NCBI RefSeq assembly: GCF_041429795.1
Contig: NZ_CP163424.1
Coordinates: 2,482,001-2,546,000 of the forward strand
DNA from: Algimonas porphyrae
Lineage (GTDB): Bacteria; Pseudomonadota; Alphaproteobacteria; Caulobacterales; Maricaulaceae
DNA length: 64,000 nucleotides
Direction of reading: 5' to 3'
This document shows, one piece after another, positions 26,806 to 36,952 of this stretch; the first letter of the stretch is position 1, and every line of letters starts with the position of its first letter. The position numbers and the translations under genes were made by a program. The notes below the pieces were generated by a model. It had not been told where the DNA came from and made no database searches. It saw only the letters and a program-made list of their open reading frames with translations.

Positions 26806-29730
26806 ATGACCGACTCACCCCGCGCCCCAGAAACCAGGGATTATCGCGACACGCTCTTCCTCCCGAAGACCGATTTTCCCATGCGCGCCGGCCTGCCCAA
26901 GGCGGAGCCGGAATGGCTGAAACAGTGGCAGGCGATGAACCTCTATGCGGCGCTGCGCAAGCGTTCCAAGGGCCGCCCGCAATACTGCCTGCATGACGGT
27001 CCGCCCTATGCCAACGGCCACATCCATATGGGCACGGCGCTGAACAAGATCCACAAGGACATGGTCAACCGGTCCCACCAGATGGCTGGCTATGACGCCA
27101 ATTACGTGCCGGGCTGGGACTGTCACGGCCTGCCGATCGAATGGAAGGTCGAAGAGGAATTCCGGAGCAAGGGCCGCAGCAAGGACGACGTCCCCGCATC
27201 CGAATTCCGCGCCCGTTGCCGCGAATACGCCCAGGAATGGCTCGACGTGCAGCGCGAGGAGTTCAAGCGCCTCGGCGTGGTCGGCGACTGGGACAATCCT
27301 TACGTCACCATGAAGCCGGAGTCCGAGGCCGACATCTGCGCCGAACTGCTCAAGATCGCAGGCACCGGACAACTCTATCGCGGCAGCAAACCGATCATGT
27401 GGAGCCCAGTGGAACAGACTGCGCTGGCTGAAGCGGAGGTGGAGTATCACGACAAGAAGGGGACACAGATTTATGTGCGGTTTCCTGTGCGGGGGTTTAA
27501 GTATACCTCTCAAACTGGAACGCGACCTGCCCTTGATCTGGCATCAGCTTCAATTGCCATCTGGACCACCACGCCTTGGACCATCCCGGCCAACCGTGCG
27601 GTCTCGTATTCCGATACAATTTCCTATGACCTTTACGAGATTACCGAACTCGGCGATCCGGGCTTTCCGCTCGGCCAAGCCGTCGGCGACCGCCTCATCG
27701 TCGCGGACAAGCTCTGGGATGACCTCGCGAAGGCCAGCCATATCACGAGTAGCAAACGCCTGCGCGCGGTTGAGGCTGACGAGCTGAGCGCAATCATCCT
27801 CTCTCACCCCCTAGCCGGAACCGTGGACAGCTTCGACTACCCCATCCCCCTCCTCCCCGGCGACCATGTCACGGACGATGCCGGCACTGGCTTCGTTCAC
27901 ACCGCTCCGTCTCACGGTGAAGACGACTTCAATGTCTGGATGAGCAATACGGACAAGATCGAGGCGCTCGGCGCGGACTCGACCGTTCCCATGACGCTCG
28001 ACGATGCGGGCTGCTACACATCCGTCGTTGGCCCTCGCTTTGAAGGGCTCGACGTCATCCGCACGTCCGGCAAGAAGCGCGGGCAGGACGGCAAGGCGAA
28101 CGCAGAAGTCATCAAGGCGCTAGTCGAGGCGGGCAATTTGCTGGCCCGCGCGCCGATCACGGTGCGCGACGCGCATAGCTGGCGATCCAAAGCCCCCGTG
28201 CTGCGCCGCGCCACGCCGCAATGGTTCATCTCCATGTCGAAGGGGAACTTGCGCGAAACGGCCTTGGCCGAGATCGACAAGACCACCTTCTATCCCGAAC
28301 GCGGGCGCAACCGCCTGCGCACTATGGTGGAGGATCGCCCTGACTGGCTGGTCAGCCGTCAGCGCGCTTGGGGCGTGCCGATCACGATACTTGTCGACGC
28401 GGACGGCAATCTTCACACGGACCGCGATGATGCGGACGCGATCAACGCCCGCATCCTCGCCGCCGTGCGTAAGCAGGGCGTCGATGGCTGGTTCGACACG
28501 CCCGCCGAGAACTTCATGGGCGGCGAAGCAGGCTGGACCAAGGTCACCGACATTCTCGACGTCTGGTTCGACAGTGGTTGCACCCACGCCTTCTGCCTGA
28601 AGCAGCGCGACGACCTGCCGGACCGCGCGGACCTCTATCTCGAAGGCTCGGACCAGCATCGTGGCTGGTTCCAATCGAGCCTGCTGGAGAGCTGCGCCGT
28701 TTATGGCGAAGCACCCTATAAGGCGGTGATGACGGACGGGTTCGTGGTCGATGAAAAGGGCCTGAAAATGTCCAAATCACTCGGCAATACGGTCAGCCCT
28801 CAGGATATTGCCAAACAGTTCGGCGTCGACATTCTCCGCCTCTGGGTCGCGTCATCCGACGTCCATAACGATCTGAAGATCGGCAAGGATATCATCCAGA
28901 CCAATGTCGATGCCTATCGCAAGCTGCGCAACACGCTGCGGTATCTGGTCGGTGCGCTGGACGGGTATGACGCGGCCGATGCCGTGTCCTATGATGACAT
29001 GCCGGCGCTGGAACGCTGGGTCCTGCACCAGCTACACGCGATCACGGGCAAGCATAAGGACTGGGTGGCAAACCACGAACATCGTCGCATCTATTCCGAG
29101 TTGTTCAATTTCTGCACCAACGACCTGTCGGCCTTCTATTTCGATATCCGAAAGGACGCGCTCTATTGCGATCCGCTCGACAGCACGCGGCGGCGCGCCT
29201 GCCGCACGGTAATGGCGGCGATCTTCGAACGGCTCACGACCTGGCTCGCCCCTATCCTGGCCTTCACCATGGAAGAAGTCTGGCAGACCCGGCATGACTC
29301 CAGCGTCCATCTGGAGGACTTCCGCAACGCACCGGAACGGTGGGAAAACGCCGCCCTCGCCCATCACATGGATCAGGTTCGATCTTTCCGCGACAGCGTG
29401 AATGAAGCCATCGAACCGCTGCGCCGGGACAAGGTCATCAAGTCTTCTCTGGAAGCGCGGGTCATTGCGCCGACGGGCGATCTGGTTGCAACGCTCGACG
29501 CGCTCGGTGTCAGCCGTAACGATGTCTATGCCGATCCGACCGACCCATCCGACGTGCTGGCCGATTATCTGATCGTCTCTGAAGCCGATCTTGCGGGTGA
29601 CAGTGTCGTCGTGGAAGATCTAAAAGACAGCGCCGCCACCAAATGCGCCCGCAGCTGGAAATATTTCCGCGGCGAGGGCGAGATTACGCCGAGGGACGCG
29701 GCGGCGGTGGCAGCGCTGGACACCCAATAA
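26806..29730 (+). CDS. ileS: Isoleucyl-tRNA synthetase
   Basis: Charges tRNA-Ile. The 974-residue class I enzyme has its HIGH-type motif in PYANGHIHMG (near residue 67), the CP1 editing domain (TTTPWTIP and GTGFVHTAPSHGEDDF) and KMSKS in GLKMSKSLGN (near 648). The C-terminal zinc ribbon is degenerate: KCARSWKYF keeps one Cys and no CxxC pair. A stretch around 27470-27560 uses AT-richer codons than the rest of the gene. The start is ATG 26806. Confidence 0.97.
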   Translation: MTDSPRAPETRDYRDTLFLPKTDFPMRAGLPKAEPEWLKQWQAMNLYAALRKRSKGRPQYCLHDGPPYANGHIHMGTALNKIHKDMVNRSHQMAGYDANYVPGWDCHGLPIEWKVEEEFRSKGRSKDDVPASEFRARCREYAQEWLDVQREEFKRLGVVGDWDNPYVTMKPESEADICAELLKIAGTGQLYRGSKPIMWSPVEQTALAEAEVEYHDKKGTQIYVRFPVRGFKYTSQTGTRPALDLASASIAIWTTTPWTIPANRAVSYSDTISYDLYEITELGDPGFPLGQAVGDRLIVADKLWDDLAKASHITSSKRLRAVEADELSAIILSHPLAGTVDSFDYPIPLLPGDHVTDDAGTGFVHTAPSHGEDDFNVWMSNTDKIEALGADSTVPMTLDDAGCYTSVVGPRFEGLDVIRTSGKKRGQDGKANAEVIKALVEAGNLLARAPITVRDAHSWRSKAPVLRRATPQWFISMSKGNLRETALAEIDKTTFYPERGRNRLRTMVEDRPDWLVSRQRAWGVPITILVDADGNLHTDRDDADAINARILAAVRKQGVDGWFDTPAENFMGGEAGWTKVTDILDVWFDSGCTHAFCLKQRDDLPDRADLYLEGSDQHRGWFQSSLLESCAVYGEAPYKAVMTDGFVVDEKGLKMSKSLGNTVSPQDIAKQFGVDILRLWVASSDVHNDLKIGKDIIQTNVDAYRKLRNTLRYLVGALDGYDAADAVSYDDMPALERWVLHQLHAITGKHKDWVANHEHRRIYSELFNFCTNDLSAFYFDIRKDALYCDPLDSTRRRACRTVMAAIFERLTTWLAPILAFTMEEVWQTRHDSSVHLEDFRNAPERWENAALAHHMDQVRSFRDSVNEAIEPLRRDKVIKSSLEARVIAPTGDLVATLDALGVSRNDVYADPTDPSDVLADYLIVSEADLAGDSVVVEDLKDSAATKCARSWKYFRGEGEITPRDAAAVAALDTQ

Positions 29731-29735
29731 ACCCG

Positions 29736-29762
29736 CTCAGGCCGGCTTGACAGGCCTGTCCA
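29736..29762. repeat. REP-like palindromic element, copy A
   Basis: A 27-base palindromic element beginning CTCAGGCCGGCTTGAC. It matches 24 of 27 bases of the reverse complement of 44960-44986. It starts six bases after the ileS stop. Confidence 0.5.
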
Positions 29763-29831
29763 TCCCGCCCTCTCGTCTAGCCGACATAGTTGGGTGATGG
29801 GCTCGCCGATCGAGTTGGCGAGAGTAGTGAA

Positions 29832-30959
29832 TTAGAGATCGGGCGTCCCCTTCCCACTGTGGCGAACAGCTCCCGGCGTCTTGCTGAGCTTCGGGAACAC
29901 GCCTGGCATGGGCACTTGGCCGTAGCGGTCGCTCTGAACCGTCACCACAGCCTCCCGCGCCGCATAATGCGGATCGGTCAGCATGTCCGCCGCCCGGTAG
30001 AGCTTGCTGCACGGAACGCCGTGATCGTCCATGATCGCCTGCACCGCATCAGCGGAACGTTGCGACGTCCAGTCCGTAATGCGCGCATCCAGCTCGATCT
30101 GGTTCTCACCGCGCGCCACATGATCGCCGTAGCGCGGATCGCTGGCCAGCTCCGGCGCGCCCATCGCCTCGGCCAGTCGCGCGAACACCGTATCCTGATT
30201 GGCGCCGATCACGACCTGCCCGTCGGCGCAGTCATAGATGTTGGACGGCGCAATGCCGGGCAGATAGCTGCCGCTGCGCTGCCGGGTGAACCCTTCGATC
30301 GCGTGCTCCGGGATGGTCGCCTCGGTCAGCGCCAGCACGGATTCGTAAATGCTGGCATCGACGACCTGACCTTCGCCCGTGCGGTCCCGGTGATGCAGCG
30401 CCGTGAGCGCGCCGATCGTCGCGAACATGCCGGCCAGGCTGTCACCCAGGCTGATGCCAGCGCGCGCCGGCTTCCGGTCCGGGTCACCCATCAGCGCACG
30501 CAAGCCCCCCATCGCTTCGCCGACCGCCGCATAGCCCGCGCGTTTTGCATAGGGCCCGGTCTGGCCATAGCCCGAAACGCGGACCATAATCAGTGCGGGA
30601 TTGATCGCAGACAGGGTTTCATAACTGAGGCCCCATTTCTCCATCGTGCCGGGCCGGAAATTCTCGATCAGAATGTCGGCTTCCGCGACCAGGGCTTTCA
30701 ACGCGGTCTGCCCGTCTGCGTCTCGCAGATTCAGAAACACGCTTTCCTTGTTACGCGCGAGGATTTCCCAGCTCAGTGGAAAGCCGTCGCGCCCCCATGT
30801 CCGCATTGGATCGCCGACGCCGGGCTGTTCCACCTTGATCACCTGCGCGCCATGATCAGCCAGCAATTGCCCACAAAACGGCCCCGCAATGAGCTGCGCA
30901 CATTCAATGACTTTCAGGTCGGTCAGAGCCCCTTGGCGGCGTTGCGACATATCCGTCAT
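29832..30959 (-). CDS. Family III CoA-transferase (CaiB/BaiF)
   Basis: Transfers CoA between organic acids. The 375-residue protein has the family N-terminus (LKVIECAQLIAGPFCGQLLADHGAQVIKVE), a Asn-Phe-Arg-Pro-Gly block (NFRPGTMEKWGL) and the region GDSLAGMFA that holds the family's catalytic Asp. GAGAGGGG precedes ATG 30959. No neighbouring gene indicates the acid; alpha-methylacyl-CoA racemases share this fold and cannot be excluded. Confidence 0.88.
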   Translation of the reverse strand: MTDMSQRRQGALTDLKVIECAQLIAGPFCGQLLADHGAQVIKVEQPGVGDPMRTWGRDGFPLSWEILARNKESVFLNLRDADGQTALKALVAEADILIENFRPGTMEKWGLSYETLSAINPALIMVRVSGYGQTGPYAKRAGYAAVGEAMGGLRALMGDPDRKPARAGISLGDSLAGMFATIGALTALHHRDRTGEGQVVDASIYESVLALTEATIPEHAIEGFTRQRSGSYLPGIAPSNIYDCADGQVVIGANQDTVFARLAEAMGAPELASDPRYGDHVARGENQIELDARITDWTSQRSADAVQAIMDDHGVPCSKLYRAADMLTDPHYAAREAVVTVQSDRYGQVPMPGVFPKLSKTPGAVRHSGKGTPDL

Positions 30960-31025
30960 GACACCCCTCTCGGATCGCAGGTAGTAAATAACGCCAAGGC
31001 GCAGGCGCGCCGGTTTCGATGGCGA

Positions 31026-31466
31026 TCAGCGCAGCCCGTTTGGGTTTGCGGTATCGGGGTCCGGTGTGACGCAGCCGATCACCCAGACATCATAGACGCG
31101 GTGATCGAGGGCGCTGATGGCGGGACGGGACGCGAACATCCAGCCGGAAAAAAGCCGTGCGCCCTCCTCGGCTTCTTCGCCGTCCTCCGTCAGTTGACGG
31201 TCATCGATCTGCAGAAAGGCATAGGTTTCCGGCAGTTCCGTCGGCGGCGTCTTTTCGCAATGGCGCGCATGGATGGTCAGGCTGCCAAAGTCGACCGTCT
31301 CGCCGATCGGCACCGTATAGTCGAATGTCCGCGCCGTAACCTTGTCCAGCGCGCGAAGCTCTACCGCCGAACCGATCAGATTGGTCTCTGTCGACTGCGC
31401 CCATGCCCATCCCGTCAGGGACAGCATCGCAGCGATCAGGGAAACGATCAGGGCGGCGCGGACCAT
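31026..31466 (-). CDS. DUF2155 exported protein
   Basis: A 146-residue exported protein of the alphaproteobacterial DUF2155 family. The signal peptide (MVRAALIVS to GWAWAQ) comes first; then RALDKVTARTFDYTVPIGE, HARHCEKTPP and a C-terminal SGWMFASRPAISALDHRVYDVWVIGC, all typical of the family. The ATG at 31466 is one base after the stop of the NDUFA12 gene. The pairing of DUF2155 with NDUFA12 is conserved in alphaproteobacteria. Function is unknown. Confidence 0.87.
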   Translation of the reverse strand: MVRAALIVSLIAAMLSLTGWAWAQSTETNLIGSAVELRALDKVTARTFDYTVPIGETVDFGSLTIHARHCEKTPPTELPETYAFLQIDDRQLTEDGEEAEEGARLFSGWMFASRPAISALDHRVYDVWVIGCVTPDPDTANPNGLR

Positions 31467-31467
31467 A

Positions 31468-31872
31468 TCAGTCGCCCGGCGACCAGGCTTCGTAATCAGC
31501 GGCCACCTCATCGCGGCGCGCACCCCGGTCCAGCGAGCCCTTGGGCTTATAGGCCAGCGGCGTCCCTGTCAGATTGGGCTGATGCGGCAATTGCCAGTCA
31601 TGGCGCTTGATCCCGAGTTCATCCGGTTTTTCGTCGTAAGTGTGGTGCAACCAGCCATGCCATTCGGGCGACACAGTCGTCGGATCGGCATAGCCTTTAT
31701 AGATCACCCAGCGGCGCTTGCGGCCTTCATATTCCGGGCTGGTTTTCTTGGCCTCGAAATAGCGATTGCCGAAATCATCCTCGCCAACCTGCGCAAAGCC
31801 GCGACTGACGGAGAAGAGTGTGCCCAGCGTCGCGCCGTTCCACCAGGTAAAAAGCCGTTTGAAAAATGCCAT
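31468..31872 (-). CDS. NADH:ubiquinone oxidoreductase NDUFA12-type subunit
   Basis: A 134-residue homologue of the 17.2-kDa (NDUFA12) accessory subunit of complex I. Recognisable blocks are FFKRLFTWWNG, VGEDDFGNRYFE, RRWVIYKGYADPTTVSPEWHGWLHH and the C-terminal YEAWSPGD. It sits on the matrix-equivalent (cytoplasmic) side of the complex and helps its assembly or stability. It is separate from the nuo operon, as usual in alphaproteobacteria. Confidence 0.94.
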   Translation of the reverse strand: MAFFKRLFTWWNGATLGTLFSVSRGFAQVGEDDFGNRYFEAKKTSPEYEGRKRRWVIYKGYADPTTVSPEWHGWLHHTYDEKPDELGIKRHDWQLPHQPNLTGTPLAYKPKGSLDRGARRDEVAADYEAWSPGD

Positions 31873-32037
31873 CTGCGTCAGTCCAAAGGTCCGGATCGGA
31901 GTCGGGGCGCTTATGCCCCTCCCTTGGCGGTGCGTAAAGCGCCCGCGTGACAGGAATATGGCGATATGCAGTGATCCGTATCAGTAAGGATTCATCAACC
32001 TTCACTGACAAAAGGTTGCTTTCTTACAACTCCGTAA

Positions 32038-33027
32038 GTGGAGACTCCGGAAAAGGCCGCGCATAACCCTCTCGTGCGCTACTACTCCCAAGCCACATCG
32101 GTCCGCGTCTTGCTAGGCGTCACGCTGCTCGCTCTGCCCCTCATCACTTTTCCGATGGCGGCAAGCGGGCAGCTGCGCGTTGATACGCGTATCTATGCCT
32201 CATCCAGCTCCTGCGCGCAGTGCGATCTGTCGGGCAAGCGGATGAACGGCATGACCTTGAAAAATGCCAATTTCGCCGGATCTCTGTTCAATAATTCCAA
32301 CTTGTCGGGCGGAAAACTGCACGGGTCGGACCTTACTGGCGCCCATTTCCGCAAAGCCATGCTTTATGGTGTTCAGGGCGAACAGGTCATCATGCGCGGC
32401 GCCGTTCTCGAAGATGCGACCCTGACCGAAGCCAACCTGTCCCATTCCACCATGCGCCAGGCCAATCTGCACCGTGCAGAACTGACGCGCGGCACTTTCA
32501 CGGATAATGATTTCCAGTCGGCCAATCTGATGAGCGCGAGCGCATCATCCGTCGACTTCACCCGCTCCAACTTCGACCGCGCCCGGCTCGACAATGCCGA
32601 TCTGTCCAGCGCAACGCTGGATGGCGGGCAGTTTACCGGCGTTCGCTTCGGCTTTGCCAATCTCGAAAAGGCCTCGCTCGATCAGACCAATCTGTCCGAC
32701 GCGGATCTGACCCATGTGGTCGGCCTGACGCAGGAACAGTTGGATCAGGCCTGCGGCAATATGAACACGCGCCTGCCCGACGGGCTGAATCTCGGTTATT
32801 GCGAAGGTGCGATGAGCGCCCCGACGCGCCCGCAACCGCCCCATCATCCGCGCCGGATGCGCGAAGCGATGCAGGGTATGGACCGCGCCATCCTCGACAT
32901 CGAAACCCTTCTCGCTGTGGAAACGGACGGCCCGACCCGGTCCCGCCTGCAGCGCGTGCACCGCGATTTGACACAGTCGCGCGAAGCTATGGACGCTCCG
33001 CGCCCTGCCCGACCGCCACGGCGCTAG
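32038..33027 (+). CDS. Exported pentapeptide-repeat protein
   Basis: A 329-residue protein. An N-terminal hydrophobic segment (about residues 20-44, ending MAASG) is a signal peptide or anchor. Two Cys (SSCAQCDLSG) lead into about 30 A(D/N)LxX pentapeptide units (residues 60-235) that form a square beta-helix. A Pro/His/Arg-rich linker and a charged helix finish the protein. The start GTG 32038 lacks a good ribosome site; GTG 32074 is an alternative. The function is unknown. Exported members may be structural, unlike the cytoplasmic gyrase-protecting ones. Confidence 0.8.
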   Translation: METPEKAAHNPLVRYYSQATSVRVLLGVTLLALPLITFPMAASGQLRVDTRIYASSSSCAQCDLSGKRMNGMTLKNANFAGSLFNNSNLSGGKLHGSDLTGAHFRKAMLYGVQGEQVIMRGAVLEDATLTEANLSHSTMRQANLHRAELTRGTFTDNDFQSANLMSASASSVDFTRSNFDRARLDNADLSSATLDGGQFTGVRFGFANLEKASLDQTNLSDADLTHVVGLTQEQLDQACGNMNTRLPDGLNLGYCEGAMSAPTRPQPPHHPRRMREAMQGMDRAILDIETLLAVETDGPTRSRLQRVHRDLTQSREAMDAPRPARPPRR

Positions 33028-33058
33028 GCTCGCAAGCCCTCTGAATTTGCTCCCAAGC

Positions 33059-33087
33059 AAAAGGCCGCCTCACCGGACGGCCTTTTT
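33059..33087. terminator. Bidirectional terminator
   Basis: AAAAGGCCG/CGGCCTTTTT inverted repeat around a 10-base loop. It serves the rightward pentapeptide gene and the leftward aspS gene. Confidence 0.87.
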
Positions 33088-33160
33088 CATCTCTCAAGTC
33101 AGCGTTTTGAAGTCCGTCAGACCTGTCCTTTATACGTCGCGTGTTATCGATCGGAGTCGC

Positions 33161-34978
33161 TCACGCGTCCTTTTCGACCGGCACGAGTTTCAGGTGCAGT
33201 TCCTTGAGCTGCTCCTTTGAGACTTCGGCAGGGGCGTTCATCATCAGATCCTGCGCCTGACCGTTCATCGGGAACAGGATGACATCGCGAATCGTGTCGA
33301 CACCGGCGAGCAGCATGACGATGCGGTCGACACCCGGTGCGATCCCGCCATGCGGCGGCGCGCCATATTTGAACGCATTGATCATGCCGGCAAATTCCGT
33401 ATCGACGACGGACTTGTCGTAACCGGCCAACTCGAATGCCTTATACATGATGTCCGGCTTGTGGTTCCGGATCGCGCCTGAGCTGAGCTCGACGCCGTTG
33501 CAGACGATGTCATACTGCCAGGCCAGCAGATCCAGCTGTTTCTCGACCGTATCCGCCGCTTCCAGCGCCGCCATCCCGCCTTGGGGCATGGAGAACGGGT
33601 TATGGGAGAATTCGACCTTTTTATTGTCCTCGTCCCACTCATACATGGGGAAATCGACGATCCAGCAGAATTTGAAGATGCCCTCTTCGATCAGGCCAAG
33701 ATCATGACCGATCTTGTCGCGGGCCGCGCCTGCCAACTTGTAGGCCGCGTCCTTTTTCCCTGCCGAGAAGAAGACGCCGTCGCCCGCTTTCAACCCCATA
33801 TCGTCGAGCAGGGCCTTGAGGTGTGCGGGATCGAAATTCTTGAGCGCCGGATCCTGACTGACGACGGCGCCGTCTTCCTCACGCAGGCGCGCATAGCCGA
33901 GACCGGGCGCCTGCATTTCCTTCTTCGCCCACTTGTCCAGGCTGTCGAAGAATTTGCGCGACTGGCTGTCCGTCGCACCGGGTGCCGGAATGGCGATAAC
34001 CTTGCCGCCGGAACCGGTGATCTTGGCGAAGATACCGAAACCCGTCTTGCTCTCATCCGTGAAATAGTCTGACACGTCCTTGAGCAAGATCGGATTGCGC
34101 AGGTCAGGCTTGTCAGAGCCGTATTTGGACATGGCTTCGCGGTACGGAATGCGCGGGAACGGCGTTTCGACCTTACGACCATCGGCAAATTCCTCGAATA
34201 CGCCTGCCATGACGGGCTCGATCGCGCCGAAGACATCTTCCTGCGTGACGAAACTCATCTCCACATCGAGCTGGTAGAACTCACCGGGGGAACGGTCGGC
34301 ACGGGCATCTTCGTCACGGAAACAGGGAGCGATCTGGAAGTAGCGGTCGAAACCCGCCACCATGATCAGCTGTTTGAACTGCTGCGGGGCTTGCGGCAGG
34401 GCGTAGAATTTGCCGGGATTCAGGCGGCTCGGAACGAGGAAATCGCGTGCGCCTTCCGGGCTGGACGCGGTCAGGATCGGAGTCTGGAACTCGGTAAAGC
34501 CCTGATCGATCATGCGACGACGCAGGCTGTTGATGACCTGCCCGCGCAGCAGGATGTTCTTGTGCAGCGTCTCCCGACGCAGGTCGAGATAGCGGTGCGT
34601 CAGGCGGATATCTTCAGGATAGTCCGGCTCGCCGAAGACAGGCAGCGGCAGGGATTCGGCCGCGCTTTCCACAACGAAAACATCCGCATGCAACTCGATA
34701 TCGCCCGTGGCCAGCTTGTCATTCTGCGCGTCGGCGTCGCGCGCGACGACTGTGCCCGTCACCGTGATGACGCTCTCGCTCGGGACGCGCTTGGCGGTCT
34801 CGTAGAAATCAGCGTCCGCGTGCACGATGACCTGCGTGATTCCGTAATGGTCGCGCAGGTCGATGAATAACGCATTGGCGTGCTCGCGCTTGCGGTGAAC
34901 CCAGCCCGACAGGCGGGCGGTCAGCCCCACATGGTCGGAGCGAAGGGCGTTGCAGGTATGGCTGCGATAATCGTGCAT
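33161..34978 (-). CDS. aspS: Aspartyl-tRNA synthetase
   Basis: Charges tRNA-Asp. The 605-residue class IIb enzyme begins with an OB anticodon-binding domain ([22 protein letters not shown]). Motif 1 is around [13 protein letters not shown], motif 2 is [19 protein letters not shown], and motif 3 is [15 protein letters not shown]. The bacterial GAD insertion is present (residues about 300-430). I choose ATG 34978 (MHDYRSHTC), the usual family start; ATG 34984 is also possible. Confidence 0.96.
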   Translation of the reverse strand: MHDYRSHTCNALRSDHVGLTARLSGWVHRKREHANALFIDLRDHYGITQVIVHADADFYETAKRVPSESVITVTGTVVARDADAQNDKLATGDIELHADVFVVESAAESLPLPVFGEPDYPEDIRLTHRYLDLRRETLHKNILLRGQVINSLRRRMIDQGFTEFQTPILTASSPEGARDFLVPSRLNPGKFYALPQAPQQFKQLIMVAGFDRYFQIAPCFRDEDARADRSPGEFYQLDVEMSFVTQEDVFGAIEPVMAGVFEEFADGRKVETPFPRIPYREAMSKYGSDKPDLRNPILLKDVSDYFTDESKTGFGIFAKITGSGGKVIAIPAPGATDSQSRKFFDSLDKWAKKEMQAPGLGYARLREEDGAVVSQDPALKNFDPAHLKALLDDMGLKAGDGVFFSAGKKDAAYKLAGAARDKIGHDLGLIEEGIFKFCWIVDFPMYEWDEDNKKVEFSHNPFSMPQGGMAALEAADTVEKQLDLLAWQYDIVCNGVELSSGAIRNHKPDIMYKAFELAGYDKSVVDTEFAGMINAFKYGAPPHGGIAPGVDRIVMLLAGVDTIRDVILFPMNGQAQDLMMNAPAEVSKEQLKELHLKLVPVEKDA

Positions 34979-35113
34979 GGTCATGAACCGGACAAAGTGT
35001 CTGAAAACGTCGCGCGCCCTTAACGCCATGACTGCATGGCTTCAAGCGAGAGGCTCGGTTTGTCTGCGATCCCTGTTCACCCGCCCAGTGGAAAGGACTA
35101 GGCTTCCATCGTC

Positions 35114-35287
35114 ATGAAACAAAACGCTCTCCCTCTCGCCCTGTCAGGCCTTGCGCTGGTTTTGATCCTGCTGAGCCTGAAACGCTGGCTCGATGGCGGC
35201 GGCGTGGACGCATTCAGCGTGGTCATCGCCCTCGTGACGCTTGGACTGGCCGCCCTGACCCTGACGCAGACAGGCTCAGACGATTGA
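35114..35287 (+). CDS. Small membrane protein (57 aa), unknown
   Basis: A short open frame ATG 35114 to TGA 35287. It encodes two hydrophobic helices (LPLALSGLALVLILLSL and FSVVIALVTLGLAALTL) separated by KRWLDGGGVDA, ending TQTGSDD. It sits in the divergent space between aspS and the 3' end of tlyA. The hydrophobic pattern and GC-rich third positions support coding; the ribosome site is weak. Confidence 0.5.
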   Translation: MKQNALPLALSGLALVLILLSLKRWLDGGGVDAFSVVIALVTLGLAALTLTQTGSDD

Positions 35288-35295
35288 GCGCGTGA

Positions 35296-36015
35296 TCAAC
35301 GCCGAACCGCGTGCAGCAGATATTCCGCATTGCCGGACCCGCCTTTGACCGGACTGTCCGTCACGGCCAGGACGCGCCAGCCTTCGCCGCGCAGCCAGCG
35401 TTTGACCGCCTCCAACGCCTCATCCGCGCCGCTGCGAACAATCCCGCCCTTGCCGATATTCGAACGCCCGACTTCGAATTGCGGCTTGATCAGCAGCACT
35501 GCCTCCCGGGTGAGCGTCAGGGCCGGGCCGAGCACTTTGGTGATGGAAATGAAAGATGCGTCGCAGACCAGCAGGTCGAGCGCCTGATCCTGTCCGGCCT
35601 CGAATAAGTCCGCGCGCAATTCCCGTGCATCCTGCCCCTCCATGGAGACGACCCGATCGTCCTGTCGCAATGAAACGTGCAACTGATCCCGCCCGACATC
35701 GACCGCGTAAACCCGCACCGCCCCGCGCCGGAGCAGCACATCGGTAAATCCGCCCGTTGAACTCCCTACATCCAGACACACCCGGCCCGACGGATCGACA
35801 TCAAAAACATCCAGCGCGTGCGCCAGTTTCAACCCGCCGCGCGACACATAGGGATGCAGATCGCCAGCCATCACGGTCGCACCGTCCGCAATCGTTGCCG
35901 ACGGCTTTTTCAGAACGCGTCCATTGACCGAGACCAGCCCAGCCCTGATCGCTGCCTGCGCCCGGGCCCGGCTATCGAAATGACCTTGTTGGACGAGGTA
36001 GAGATCGGCACGCAT
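35296..36015 (-). CDS. tlyA: TlyA-family rRNA 2'-O-methyltransferase
   Basis: The 239-residue protein has an N-terminal S4 RNA-binding domain (RADLYLVQQGHFDSRARAQAAIRAGLVSVNG) and an FtsJ-like methyltransferase domain (VCLDVGSSTGGFTDVLLRRGA). In other bacteria TlyA methylates 16S and 23S rRNA cytidines; older databases call it hemolysin A. In alphaproteobacteria tlyA often follows dxs. Here a lipoprotein gene and a LysR gene lie between them. Confidence 0.93.
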   Translation of the reverse strand: MRADLYLVQQGHFDSRARAQAAIRAGLVSVNGRVLKKPSATIADGATVMAGDLHPYVSRGGLKLAHALDVFDVDPSGRVCLDVGSSTGGFTDVLLRRGAVRVYAVDVGRDQLHVSLRQDDRVVSMEGQDARELRADLFEAGQDQALDLLVCDASFISITKVLGPALTLTREAVLLIKPQFEVGRSNIGKGGIVRSGADEALEAVKRWLRGEGWRVLAVTDSPVKGGSGNAEYLLHAVRR

Positions 36016-36063
36016 TCCGAACTCTTAGATGAGACGGCAATCCTTGTCGAAGGCAGCGCGCCA

Positions 36064-36843
36064 TTAGGCGTCGGGGACGGTGATCCAGTAGAGATCGAAG
36101 CGCGATATGGCGGTCTGAAAGTCAGACGCATGATCCTTATATCCCTGCGTGCGCTGCAATCCCGGCAGGTCAGGTCCGTCCGACCATTCGACGATTGTCA
36201 GCTGCGACGGATCTCCGGCCGCGTCGGTCTGCGACTGAAGGGTCACCTGATTGAGCTGCGCCACATATCGGGCGCCGATCATGTCGAAGTCCGCTTCGAT
36301 CCCGTCCAGATAGGCCTGATAATCCGCCATGGTGTCGGGCCGTGTCCAAGCGGCAGCCAGCGTGTAATCCCTGGCCGGATCAAATGTCAGCTGCATATCG
36401 GACGGAATGGTTGCCGAGAACACATGCAGTTCCGCCCAACCTTCGCGGCGCATCCGCTGATAATCGTCCCAGTCGGGACTGTTCTGGAACGCTTGCTGAG
36501 AGGCTGCGTCCGGAAAGGCGTACAGCGCAATGCCGCGCGGCGTATTCTCGCCCAGCATCGTGCGTTTGACCCTCAGATTGCCAAGATACTCATCCCCAAG
36601 GCTCTGCGCGTAAGGAATTGCCGTCTGGAAGTAACGCGCTCTGACGGCCTTGGCCGCATCACCCTCGCGCGGGCGGATCATGGCAAATTGCAAAATCTGC
36701 CCGGCTTTCAGGTCAAGCGTCACGGGCTGAGCCTGGACCGACTGGATCGCTGGATCGCTGGCTGGACCGTTTGCGCACGCTGAGAGGGCAAGAGTCATTG
36801 CCCCGCAGGCGGAAGCCAGGAGGCAGTTTATAGGCTTAATCAT
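36064..36843 (-). CDS. Lipoprotein with ferredoxin-like (DUF1330-type) repeats, unknown
   Basis: A 259-residue lipoprotein: signal ending LSAC (Cys23). The mature part seems to hold two dimeric alpha/beta-barrel-like segments. One is around ALYAFPDAASQQAFQNSPDWDDYQ, reminiscent of DUF1330; the second is around AAWTRPDTMADYQAYLDGIEADFD. AGAGGA precedes ATG 36843. It is transcribed divergently from the LysR gene, a common arrangement for regulator and target. The role is unknown; export of such a fold is unusual. Confidence 0.65.
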   Translation of the reverse strand: MIKPINCLLASACGAMTLALSACANGPASDPAIQSVQAQPVTLDLKAGQILQFAMIRPREGDAAKAVRARYFQTAIPYAQSLGDEYLGNLRVKRTMLGENTPRGIALYAFPDAASQQAFQNSPDWDDYQRMRREGWAELHVFSATIPSDMQLTFDPARDYTLAAAWTRPDTMADYQAYLDGIEADFDMIGARYVAQLNQVTLQSQTDAAGDPSQLTIVEWSDGPDLPGLQRTQGYKDHASDFQTAISRFDLYWITVPDA

Positions 36844-36952
36844 GGGGTATCCTCTGGAATGTTTTTGATCTGAATACAGGTCTATTCCAAGGACTTTCAG
36901 CCTGATACGCGAATTTTGCTGTTCCGTTGGTGCAAAATCGTTACAAGTGCGT

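Noticed and set aside
29790-31610. A 606-codon open frame antisense to the CoA-transferase gene and its neighbours
   Set aside because: It mirrors strongly conserved coding DNA on the other strand and has no recognisable domain; high GC creates long antisense frames.
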